A stretch of DNA of 64,000 nucleotides from JAVKBW01 sp040222995 (GTDB lineage Bacteria > Pseudomonadota > Alphaproteobacteria > UBA8366 > Aestuariispiraceae). The stretch lies in NCBI GenBank assembly GCA_040222995.1, contig JAVKBW010000016.1, positions 434,001 through 498,000 of the forward strand, written 5' to 3'. Positions within the stretch are counted from its first letter, which is position 1. Every line of letters begins with the position of its first letter. The notes under the pieces were generated by a model that did no database searches, was not told where the DNA came from, and saw only the letters and a list, made by a program, of their open reading frames with translations. This document shows, piece after piece, positions 42,980 through 51,145 of the stretch. The translations under genes were made by a program, and so were the position numbers.

Positions 42980-43343
42980 TCTGACGATCGCCGGACGACG
43001 TTAACTATCGATGAAATTAGTCTGATCTATACTAAGTATAGATTTTATCCATTTGATAAATGAAGACATTCGGATGGATAGTTTGTAACAAGATGAATGT
43101 GTTGTTCAAAACACACGATGAACTGGGACGACGTAAAAGCGGACATCAAAACGTTCGCATTATCTTGGGGGGCGTCATAACGCTGAAAAGTACATTTTTG
43201 ACAGGTTTTTTAACCGATCTGTCATATGAAATGCAGCTTTCCAAGCGTATCCCATACGAACGAACGGATTTCGTCTGACAACAGTCGGACGGGTCTGAAA
43301 CGGCGTTTGATTGAACAGGTTACCTAGGAGGTAAGACACGGCT
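42980..43343. promoter_or_regulatory. promoter/regulatory region of the phosphonate locus with several dyads
   Basis: About 360 bases with no convincing gene; the small frame at 43060-43278 has no ribosome-binding site or family features. It holds a perfect 8-bp dyad ATCTATAC-TAA-GTATAGAT (43025-43043), an inverted repeat TGTGTT-N6-AACACA (43098-43115) and a dyad TTACCT-AGG-AGGTAA (43320-43334) that overlaps the ribosome-binding site AGGAGG of the binding-protein gene. The last could let a repressor or RNA fold block translation. Confidence 0.5.
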
Positions 43344-44381
43344 ATGGGAAAATATAAACTGAAGCACGCGATGGCGACGGTGGGGGCTCTTGGCTTCGCC
43401 TTTGGTCTTGGCGTCAACATCGCGAAAGCGGACACCGAACTGACGGTCTATACCGCCGTTGAAGCGGAAGATCTCAAACGGTATGCGGAAACCTTTAACA
43501 AGGAACATCCCGAAATCATCATTAACTGGGTGCGCGATTCGACAGGCATCGTGACCGCCAAGCTGCTGGCCGAGAAGAACAACCCGCAGGCCGACGTGGT
43601 CTGGGGCCTCGCTGCGACTTCGCTTTTGTTGCTGAAGAGCGAAGGCATGCTGGAGCCATATGCACCGAAGGGTGTCGAGAAGCTTGATCCGAAGTTTGTG
43701 GATAATTCCAACCCGCCGACCTGGACCGGAATGGACGCCTGGGTTGCTTCGGTTTGCTACAACACGGTTGAATCCGAGAAGCTTGGTCTGACGCCACCGA
43801 CATCGTGGAAAGACCTGACAAAGCCGATGTATGAAGGCCATGTCATCATGCCGAATCCGGCCTCGTCCGGTACGGGCTTCCTCGATGTTTCGAGCTGGCT
43901 GCAGATGTTCGGTGAAGAAGGCGGCTGGGCGTTCATGGATGCCCTGCACAACAACATTGCCAGATATACCCATTCCGGCTCCAAGCCCTGTAAGCTGGCG
44001 GCGGCAGGTGAAATTCCGATTGGCGTTTCCTTTGCTTTCCGGGGCGCAAAATCAAAAGCCGAAGGCGCACCGCTTGAAATCATTGTCCCGGAAGAGGGTG
44101 TCGGCTGGGATATGGAAGCGACCGCGATCATCGCCGGTACGTCCAAACTGGAAGCAGCCAAGACTCTGGTCGACTGGACGGTTACGAAAACGGCCAATGA
44201 AATGTACAACACCGGTTATGCCGTTGTCGCCATGCCGGGTGTTGCCAAGCCGGTTGAGCATTTCCCGCCCAACCTTCTCGAAAAGATGATTGCGAACGAT
44301 TTTGAATTCGCTGCAAACAACCGCGAGCGCATTCTCGAGGAATGGACCAAACGCTATGACGGCAAGTCCGAAGCGCAATAA
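43344..44381 (+). CDS. phnS: 2-aminoethylphosphonate ABC transporter substrate-binding protein
   Basis: 345 residues with a Sec signal (residues ~1-29, ending NIAKAD). Belongs to the iron/AEP-type periplasmic binding proteins: ELTVYTAVEAEDLKRYAETF, NPQADVVWGLAATSLLLLK, PASSGTGFLDVSSWLQMFGEEGG-type core (residues ~172-195) and the C-terminal WTVTKTANEMYNTGYAVVAMPG. The downstream ATPase, fused permease, PhnW, PhnA and PhnY identify the ligand class as 2-aminoethylphosphonate. Followed by a terminator-like hairpin. Confidence 0.85.
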   Translation: MGKYKLKHAMATVGALGFAFGLGVNIAKADTELTVYTAVEAEDLKRYAETFNKEHPEIIINWVRDSTGIVTAKLLAEKNNPQADVVWGLAATSLLLLKSEGMLEPYAPKGVEKLDPKFVDNSNPPTWTGMDAWVASVCYNTVESEKLGLTPPTSWKDLTKPMYEGHVIMPNPASSGTGFLDVSSWLQMFGEEGGWAFMDALHNNIARYTHSGSKPCKLAAAGEIPIGVSFAFRGAKSKAEGAPLEIIVPEEGVGWDMEATAIIAGTSKLEAAKTLVDWTVTKTANEMYNTGYAVVAMPGVAKPVEHFPPNLLEKMIANDFEFAANNRERILEEWTKRYDGKSEAQ

Positions 44382-44455
44382 CGGTAACGGTTAAATCCGG
44401 CGGTTTTCCGGATAAAAACAGGTGCGAATTTAAAACATGTAAATCTTCATAAACT

Positions 44456-44493
44456 GACCGGCGATTGAGTTTTCAGTCGCCGGTCTTTGTTTA
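44456..44493 (+). terminator. attenuator-like hairpin after the AEP binding-protein gene
   Basis: GACCGGCGA (44456-44464) pairs perfectly with TCGCCGGTC (44477-44485), loop 12 bases, followed by TTTGTTTA. A smaller hairpin ATCCGG-N7-CCGGAT lies just upstream (44395-44413). This resembles an intrinsic terminator that would leak into the ATPase gene, giving excess binding protein. Confidence 0.55.
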
Positions 44494-44574
44494 TACGCTG
44501 AATTTACGCTTTACTGAATTGAACGGAAATGTCGGCCATTGATTTGGAAGACAGGCTGGGGGACATGCCGCGCC

Positions 44575-45660
44575 ATGCAGAAACAAGATGAAAGACGCCC
44601 GTATCTGCGCATCGAGGGCCTGGTTAAGAAATTCGGTGATTTTACGGCCCTTGAGGACATTTCCCTCGATGTCTACGAGGGAGAGTTTATCTGCTTTCTG
44701 GGCCCGTCGGGTTGCGGCAAGACAACGCTGTTGCGGGCGATTGCCGGCCTGGATATCCAGACATACGGATCTATCGAACAGAACGGCAAGGATGTTTCGA
44801 ACCTGCCGCCGTCGGAACGCGATTTCGGGATCGTATTCCAGTCCTACGCGCTGTTTCCCAATCTGACGATTGAAAAGAACATATCCTACGGTCTGGAAAA
44901 CATCGGCCGTTCGAAAAGCGAGATCGATAAGCGCGTAACCGAATTGCTGGATCTGATCGGCCTGGCCGATCAGAGAAAGAAGTATCCGGCGCAATTGTCG
45001 GGCGGGCAGCAACAACGCATTGCCCTGGCGCGCGCCCTGGCGATGTCGCCCGGCCTGCTTCTTCTCGATGAACCGCTGTCCGCGCTGGATGCCAAGGTAC
45101 GGGGCCATCTGCGGCACGAAATCAAGGAACTGCAGCGCCGGCTGGGCGTCACCACGATTATGGTCACCCACGACCAGGAAGAAGCGCTGACCATGGCGGA
45201 TCGCATTGTGGTCATGAACCAGGGGGTGATCGATCAGGTCGGCACGCCGACGGAAATATACGGGTCGCCCGAAACCCTTTTCGTTGCGGATTTCATCGGA
45301 GCGATGAACCACATTCCCGCTATCGCCGAACCGGACAGCATGGCGCGGATCGGTAATCTGAAACTGAGCTGCTCGCCGAACAGTGTGGAGATCGGTCAGC
45401 AGGGCGTGCTGGCGATGCGGCCGGAAGATGTCGTGCCCGGCGGTTTGGAGGACGATCCGAACAGTCTGCGAGTGATCGTCGAGGAGATGGAATTCTACGG
45501 TGCGTTCTGGCGCGCTCAGTTGGGCGGCGCCGATCTCGGCGACGTCAAGATCGAAGCGGATTTCTCGGTGAATGCAATCCGGCGACTGGATCTGTCAGTC
45601 GATAAAGAAATAACAGTCTGCTTTCCAAGCGAACGCCTTCGCTTTTTCCGAGCGGCCTAG
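44575..45660 (+). CDS. phnT: 2-aminoethylphosphonate ABC transporter ATP-binding protein
   Basis: 361 residues from ATG 44575; a G-run lies about 12 bases upstream. Walker A GPSGCGKTT, signature LSGGQQQRIALARAL, Walker B LLLDEPLSALD, switch His in THDQEEALTMAD, and a C-terminal TOBE domain (residues ~270-355). It belongs to the Fe3+/polyamine/AEP ATPase group. 13 bases separate it from the permease gene. Confidence 0.87.
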   Translation: MQKQDERRPYLRIEGLVKKFGDFTALEDISLDVYEGEFICFLGPSGCGKTTLLRAIAGLDIQTYGSIEQNGKDVSNLPPSERDFGIVFQSYALFPNLTIEKNISYGLENIGRSKSEIDKRVTELLDLIGLADQRKKYPAQLSGGQQQRIALARALAMSPGLLLLDEPLSALDAKVRGHLRHEIKELQRRLGVTTIMVTHDQEEALTMADRIVVMNQGVIDQVGTPTEIYGSPETLFVADFIGAMNHIPAIAEPDSMARIGNLKLSCSPNSVEIGQQGVLAMRPEDVVPGGLEDDPNSLRVIVEEMEFYGAFWRAQLGGADLGDVKIEADFSVNAIRRLDLSVDKEITVCFPSERLRFFRAA

Positions 45661-45673
45661 GAAAGTCGGATAG

Positions 45674-47683
45674 ATGGCAAGCCTCGCAGAAACGACGCCA
45701 CAGCACGCAAGCAGGGTCAAACCGAAGCTTTCCGGTGACGATTGGGCGATGCGCGGCATCATGTTGATTGTCGGGATTTATCTGCTGGTTACACTGGCGT
45801 TTCCCCTCTATGCGATCCTTTCGAAGTCCTTTTCGACCTTTTCGTACGATCTGACCGGGTTCGAGATACAGGTCGACAAGGGGGATGGATGGAGTGATCC
45901 GGTCACGCTTGCCGAGTTGAACCGGCAGACGGGTCTGTACGAGCAGGACGACCTGGCGACTTCCGGCGACGGCCGTCTTGAACTCACGCCGTTTTTCGAG
46001 GATTTCAGCTTCCGGGCGCCGACCCTGTACCGATTGCGCATCACGACGCCGGACGGCCGGTTTCTGTTCGGCAGTGAACAGATCACCGGTACCGAGTGGC
46101 ATGAATATTCCAGCAACGATTTTCGCCGGGTTACGATCCGTCCGACTAAGAGTATCGGGTTTTCCAACTTTACGGACTATATCTCGAATCCGGCGCTGTC
46201 GCAGTCGATCGGCAATTCGCTGTTCATATCGGTTTTGGGAACGGTCATCACCGTTACCCTGGCTTTCGGGTTCTCCTATGCGTTGAACCGTAGCTGCATG
46301 CGGTTCAAGGGGGTTTTCCGGCTGATTGCAATGGCGCCCATTCTGGTGCCGTCCCTGTTGCCGGGCATTGCGCTGATTTATCTGTTCGGCAATCAGGGCA
46401 TCTTCAAGGAACTGCTGCTGGGAGAATCCATCTACGGGCCGATCGGGATTATCATCGGATCCGTGTTCTTCACCTTTCCGCATGCAATGATCATCATATC
46501 GACGGCGCTGGCGATTTCGGACGCCCGTTTGTATGAGGCGGCGGATTCCCTGAAGACCAGCAAGATGAGGGCCTTCTGGACAATCACCATACCGAATGCG
46601 CGGTACGGATTGATCTCGGCGGCTTTTGTTGTCTTCAACCTGATCATCACCGATTTCGGCCTGCCCAAGGTTATCGGCGGGCAGTACAATGTGCTGGCTG
46701 TCGATATCTACAAACAGGTTATCGGACAGCAAAATTTCGAAATGGGGGCCGTGGTTTCGGTTGTCCTGCTGTTGCCGGCAGTAATCGCTTTCGCTGTTGA
46801 CCGCTATATCCAGCGCAAACAGGTCTCGCAGTTTTCCGCCCGGTCGGTCGCGCTGGAACCGAAACCAAAGACAGCTTTCGACCGGTCGATGTTCTGTTAC
46901 TGTGCCATGGTATCCATCTTTATCGTCGGCATTCTCGCAATTTGCCAGTATGCCGCGTTGATCAAGTTCTGGCCGTACGATCTCAGCCTCAGCCTGAAAA
47001 ACTATAATTTCGACGTGATGGATGGCGGCGGCTGGGACGCCTACTACAATTCTATCATTCTGGGGATTTCAACGGCGATCGTAGGAACGATCATCGTCTT
47101 CATTGGCGCCTATATGGTTGAAAAAACCAACGGTTTTCATACCGGGCGCGGTTTTTTCCAGTTTCTGGCCATGATGCCCATGGCGATCCCCGGTATGGTG
47201 CTCGGCCTAGCCTATATCTTCTTTTTCAATGATCCTTCCAATCCGCTGTCGTTTCTTTACGGAACGATGGCGATCCTGGTGATCTGTTCGGTAACCCACT
47301 TTTATACGGTATCGCATCTGACGGCATTGACGGCTCTGAAGCAGATGGACAAGGAGTTCGAATTCGTTTCCGCTTCGCTGAAACAGCCGTTCTACAAGCT
47401 GTTTTCCCGGGTTACGGTGCCGGTCTGTATGCCGGCGATCCTCGATATTTCCATTTATCTGTTCGTCAACGCGATGACGACGGTATCGGCGGTGGTGTTT
47501 CTGTATTCGCCGGACACGACGCTGGCGTCGGTTGCCGTGCTGAATATGGACGATGCCGGCGATATCGCACCCGCCGCCGCGATGGGGATGATGATCTTCT
47601 ATACAAATACCGGTGCGCGTTTGTTGCACCTGCTGACGTCGAAGGTTCTGCTGACACGGACTCAGGCCTGGCGGCGACGATAG
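45674..47683 (+). CDS. fused double permease of the AEP ABC transporter
   Basis: 669 residues containing two complete permease halves, like FbpB or AfuB: the first EAA loop is YEAADSLKTSKMRAFWTITIPNARYG (about residues 290-315), the second FEFVSASLKQPFYKLFSRVTVPV (about 560-582). A hydrophilic segment of about 110 residues (roughly 45-160) is inserted after the first helix and should face the periplasm. One chain therefore replaces separate PhnU and PhnV permeases. The fusion type is known for AEP importers. Confidence 0.87.
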   Translation: MASLAETTPQHASRVKPKLSGDDWAMRGIMLIVGIYLLVTLAFPLYAILSKSFSTFSYDLTGFEIQVDKGDGWSDPVTLAELNRQTGLYEQDDLATSGDGRLELTPFFEDFSFRAPTLYRLRITTPDGRFLFGSEQITGTEWHEYSSNDFRRVTIRPTKSIGFSNFTDYISNPALSQSIGNSLFISVLGTVITVTLAFGFSYALNRSCMRFKGVFRLIAMAPILVPSLLPGIALIYLFGNQGIFKELLLGESIYGPIGIIIGSVFFTFPHAMIIISTALAISDARLYEAADSLKTSKMRAFWTITIPNARYGLISAAFVVFNLIITDFGLPKVIGGQYNVLAVDIYKQVIGQQNFEMGAVVSVVLLLPAVIAFAVDRYIQRKQVSQFSARSVALEPKPKTAFDRSMFCYCAMVSIFIVGILAICQYAALIKFWPYDLSLSLKNYNFDVMDGGGWDAYYNSIILGISTAIVGTIIVFIGAYMVEKTNGFHTGRGFFQFLAMMPMAIPGMVLGLAYIFFFNDPSNPLSFLYGTMAILVICSVTHFYTVSHLTALTALKQMDKEFEFVSASLKQPFYKLFSRVTVPVCMPAILDISIYLFVNAMTTVSAVVFLYSPDTTLASVAVLNMDDAGDIAPAAAMGMMIFYTNTGARLLHLLTSKVLLTRTQAWRRR

Positions 47684-47695
47684 CATTTCGCGGAT

Positions 47696-48568
47696 TCAGT
47701 GCGCCATTTTCCTTTCTTCCACCAGTTCGAAGAAAGCGGCGATTGTCGGATCGCGCAGACGGTGCTTCAGACAGGCAGCATATTCGACCATTTGCGGGTT
47801 TGAATCCGAAAGGGTCAGTTTGTGAATGCGGTCGTCGTGGCCGAATTCGGCTTCGCTGACGATACCGATTCCCAGCCCGACCGCCACGGCTTCCAGGATG
47901 GCCTCACGGCTGCCGATTTCCATGACATCGCCAAGTTTCAGCCTGCGCTGAGACAGGGTCGCTTCCAGAATGGCGCGCGTTGTCGATCCCTGTTCGCGCA
48001 GCAGCATGGTCTGTTCGGCGAGGTTTTCCAGCTTGATTGTGCGCCGGCGCGCCCAGGCATGTCCCCGGCTGACGGCGACAACCAGTGGGTCGGTTTTATA
48101 CGGCACGATATGAAGTTTTTCGCTTTTGCCCATTTCGGCGAGGATGCCGACATCACAGATTTCCGAATGCAGGTCCCGCATCACCGTTTCGGAGTTACCG
48201 AAATTGATCTGCTGCGACACGGTCGGAAACCGCTGCACGAAAGCCGCCATCAGGGGCAGCACGCAGTACGGCGCATCGGCGCTGATTTTCAATCGCCCTT
48301 TAATCAGGCCCTTGGCGGTCGATAGCAAGCGGTGCGCTTCGGCTTCTGTCGCGAAATACTGTTCCGTGATATCCAGCAGGGCCTTGCCGAAATCCGTCGT
48401 CTCGATTGTCCGGCCGGACCGGCGAAACAATTGAATGCCGTAACCGTCTTCCAGCGCGCTGACATGGCTGGAAAGGGTCGGCTGTGACAGTCGCAATGCC
48501 GCCGCCGCCTTGGTAAAGCTGCCCTGGGTCGCGACGGCGTGAAAGGCGCGAAGCTGAGAATGATTCAT
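47696..48568 (-). CDS. LysR-family regulator of the phosphonate locus
   Basis: 290 residues: N-terminal winged helix (LRAFHAVATQGSFTKAAAAL, LSQPTLSSHVSALE) and LysR effector domain. It lies between the transporter and the catabolic genes, divergent from phnW with 114 bases between starts, and converges with the permease gene. A regulator of AEP catabolism responding to AEP is the natural inference. A perfect TCATAG-N7-CTATGA dyad overlaps its own start codon, consistent with autoregulation. Confidence 0.88.
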   Translation of the reverse strand: MNHSQLRAFHAVATQGSFTKAAAALRLSQPTLSSHVSALEDGYGIQLFRRSGRTIETTDFGKALLDITEQYFATEAEAHRLLSTAKGLIKGRLKISADAPYCVLPLMAAFVQRFPTVSQQINFGNSETVMRDLHSEICDVGILAEMGKSEKLHIVPYKTDPLVVAVSRGHAWARRRTIKLENLAEQTMLLREQGSTTRAILEATLSQRRLKLGDVMEIGSREAILEAVAVGLGIGIVSEAEFGHDDRIHKLTLSDSNPQMVEYAACLKHRLRDPTIAAFFELVEERKMAH

Positions 48569-48583
48569 AGATAAAACCTATGA
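48565..48583. promoter_or_regulatory. LysR-type operator dyad between LysR and phnW
   Basis: TCATAG (48565-48570)-N7-CTATGA (48578-48583) is a perfect 19-bp interrupted palindrome of the LysR T-N11-A type. It covers the LysR start codon and lies about 100 bases upstream of phnW, so binding could repress lysR and activate phnW. Confidence 0.55.
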
Positions 48584-48682
48584 TAACCGTCGTTATTATG
48601 AATTGGATAATTGCAACATTCCTCCTTTATATTCAAGTCCAATCGTTTTTCATCGTTAGCCCAGACGCACAGGAGCGCCGTC

Positions 48683-49849
48683 ATGCCGACCGACAGCCCC
48701 CCGCAGAACGCGGATCAGCCATCCTTGTCCCCAACCGGTGATCCCTGGCTTCTGACGCCGGGTCCGCTGACCACCTCGCCGGCGGTCAAGCAGGCGATGC
48801 TGCATGACTACGGATCGCGCGATCACCACCTGATTGCGATCAACAAACGGGTTCGGGAACGGCTGGTCGATATCATCCACGGCGGCGATGCGTTTACCTG
48901 CGTGCCGCTGCAGGGCAGCGGAACGTTTGTTGTCGAAGCGATGATCGGGTCGTTTGCGCCGAAAACGGGCCGTCTGCTGATTCTGATCAACGGCGCTTAT
49001 GGCAAACGGATCGCCAAAATCTGCGACTATATCGGCCGCGACTATGTGGTGCAGGAAACGGCCGAAAACGTGCCAGTCAATCCAGAGCTACTGGACAGGA
49101 CGCTGGCAGCCGATACAGCGATCACCCATGTCGTCGTCGTGCATTGCGAAACCACGACAGGCATTCTCAATCCGATTGCAGAGGTGGCGAAAGTCGTTGC
49201 CGCACATGGAAGACGGTTGCTGATCGATTCCATGAGCGCCTTCGGCGCGTTGCCGCTGGATTCACGCGAAATTCAGTTCGATGCGGTTGTTGCTTCTTCC
49301 AACAAATGCCTCGAAGGCACGCCGGGCATGGGTTATTGCCTGACCCGAATTTCCGCACTGGAGGAAACAAAAGGCAATTCGCCGTCGCTTTCCTTCGATC
49401 TCTACGAACAGTGGGTGGCGATGGAAAAGACGGCGCAATGGCGTTTCACGCCGCCGGTGCAGGTGATTGCCGGGTTCAACCAGGCGCTGGATGAATTCGA
49501 GGCCGAGGGTGGTGTTGCCGGTCGCGGCGAGCGCTACGCGGACAACTGCAAAGTCCTGGTCGACGGTATGCGCCGGCTTGGTTTCGAGACCCTGCTGCCG
49601 GATGAGCTTCAGGCGCCGATCATCGTCACTTTCCTGATGCCGGCCGATCCTGCCTTCGATTTCCAGATTTTCTATGACCGGCTGAGAGACCGGGGATTTG
49701 TGATTTATCCCGGCAAGCTGACGGTGGCTGAAACGTTCCGTATCGGCTGTATCGGCAAGCTGGGTCGCGAGCAGATGCAGGGCGTCTTGGCGGCAATCGA
49801 AAAAACACTGGGCGAGATGGGTGTTTCGAACCTTTCCGCCGCCGCCTGA
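48683..49849 (+). CDS. phnW: 2-aminoethylphosphonate-pyruvate transaminase
   Basis: 388 residues from ATG 48683, with AGGAG seven bases upstream. Class-V aminotransferase: LTPGPLTTSPAVKQAMLHDYGSRD at the N-terminus (typical of PhnW), cofactor Asp in LLIDSMSAFGALPLD and Schiff-base Lys in ASSNKCLEGTPGMGY. It converts AEP and pyruvate to phosphonoacetaldehyde and alanine, the first catabolic step. Confidence 0.92.
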   Translation: MPTDSPPQNADQPSLSPTGDPWLLTPGPLTTSPAVKQAMLHDYGSRDHHLIAINKRVRERLVDIIHGGDAFTCVPLQGSGTFVVEAMIGSFAPKTGRLLILINGAYGKRIAKICDYIGRDYVVQETAENVPVNPELLDRTLAADTAITHVVVVHCETTTGILNPIAEVAKVVAAHGRRLLIDSMSAFGALPLDSREIQFDAVVASSNKCLEGTPGMGYCLTRISALEETKGNSPSLSFDLYEQWVAMEKTAQWRFTPPVQVIAGFNQALDEFEAEGGVAGRGERYADNCKVLVDGMRRLGFETLLPDELQAPIIVTFLMPADPAFDFQIFYDRLRDRGFVIYPGKLTVAETFRIGCIGKLGREQMQGVLAAIEKTLGEMGVSNLSAAA

Positions 49850-49874
49850 ACAGATATCCAGGAGATCGAAGACC

Positions 49875-51134
49875 ATGAGTAAACATCCCGCCAGTATCGA
49901 ATTGAACGGCCGCAAGTATGCTTGGCCGCAGCAGCCGCTCGTCGTCATCTGCTGCGACGGCAGCGAGCCGGAATACACGGACCGCGCCATGCGGGACGGC
50001 ACGATGCCGAACCTGAAGCGGATCATGGAGCGCGGCGAGGTTCATGTCGGCCGTTGCGTCATTCCAAGCTTCACCAACCCGAACAACCTGTCGATCGTCA
50101 CCGGCCAGCCGCCTTCCGTGCACGGCATTTGCGGGAATTTTCTGTTCGACAGGGAGAGCGGCGAAGAAGTGCTGATGAACGACCCGAAATATCTGCGGGC
50201 GCCAACAATCTTCGAAGCGTTCCAGAAGGCCGGCGGCAAGGTTGCGGTTCTGACCGCCAAGGACAAGCTGCGCCGCCTTTTGGGGCATGGTCTTTCCTTC
50301 GGCGATGGGTCCGCCGTCTGCTTTTCTTCCGAACACGCGGATAAATGCACGATGGAGGAAAACGGCATCACGGATGTGCCGCAAATGGTCGGTATGGATG
50401 TGCCGGATGTGTATTCCGCCGAATTGTCCGAATTCGTCTTCGCCGCCGGGATAAAACTGCTGAAATCGATGCAGCCGGACCTGCTGTATCTTTCGACCAC
50501 GGATTACATCCAGCACAAGTTCGCGCCGGGAACCGATGGCGCGAATGCGTTCTATGCGATGATCGACAGATATCTGGGCGAAATCGATGCGGCGGGCGCC
50601 ACTTTCGTTTTCACGGCCGATCACGGCATGAGCGCCAAGCACACGGTCGCTGATGAACCGGATATCCTGTATCTGCAGGAACTTCTCGATGACTGGTATG
50701 GCGCGGGCCAGACCCGGGTCATTCTGCCCATCACAGACCCTTATGTCGTTCACCACGGCGCGTTGGGCTCGTTCGCCACCGTCTACCTGGAAGACGGCGT
50801 CGATGCGGATGCGTTGATCAAGCGCCTGCGGTTGCAGGATCTGATCGAGGTCGTTTATACGCGGGAGGAAGGCTGCCGCGTCTTCGAGCTGCCGGAAGAC
50901 AGGGTCGGCGATATCATTGTCGTTTCCCGTGATTCCAAGGTGCTGGGAACGACGGCTGAACGTCATGATCTGAGCGGGTTGAAGGAACCCCTGCGGTCGC
51001 ATGGCGGCATTTCCGAACAACGCGTGCCGATTCTGGTCAACCGTCGGACAAGTGCGATACCCGAAGGGCTGCGGAATTTTGACGCGTTCTACATTGGCTG
51101 CAACAACGTCGTCCTGAAGCAGGAAGCGGCATAG
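49875..51134 (+). CDS. phnA: phosphonoacetate hydrolase
   Basis: 419 residues from ATG 49875. Alkaline-phosphatase superfamily zinc hydrolase: VVICCDGSEPEYTD (metal Asp), SFTNPNNLSIVTGQPPSVHGI (nucleophile Thr), DYIQHKFAPG (metal Asp and His), FTADHGMSAKH (metal Asp-His) and the later His in VVHHGALG. It cleaves the C-P bond of phosphonoacetate to acetate and phosphate. With PhnW and PhnY it gives the oxidative AEP route, so no phosphonatase (PhnX) is needed. Confidence 0.92.
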   Translation: MSKHPASIELNGRKYAWPQQPLVVICCDGSEPEYTDRAMRDGTMPNLKRIMERGEVHVGRCVIPSFTNPNNLSIVTGQPPSVHGICGNFLFDRESGEEVLMNDPKYLRAPTIFEAFQKAGGKVAVLTAKDKLRRLLGHGLSFGDGSAVCFSSEHADKCTMEENGITDVPQMVGMDVPDVYSAELSEFVFAAGIKLLKSMQPDLLYLSTTDYIQHKFAPGTDGANAFYAMIDRYLGEIDAAGATFVFTADHGMSAKHTVADEPDILYLQELLDDWYGAGQTRVILPITDPYVVHHGALGSFATVYLEDGVDADALIKRLRLQDLIEVVYTREEGCRVFELPEDRVGDIIVVSRDSKVLGTTAERHDLSGLKEPLRSHGGISEQRVPILVNRRTSAIPEGLRNFDAFYIGCNNVVLKQEAA

Positions 51135-51145
51135 GAAAGAGATCG

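Noticed and set aside
43060..43278. 72-residue open frame in the region before the AEP binding-protein gene
   Set aside because: No ribosome-binding site, no hydrophobic or domain signature, and it covers regulatory dyads; treated as non-coding.
49626..51020. 464-residue minus-strand open frame opposite phnA
   Set aside because: Mirror frame of phosphonoacetate hydrolase; the plus-strand protein has all metal ligands.
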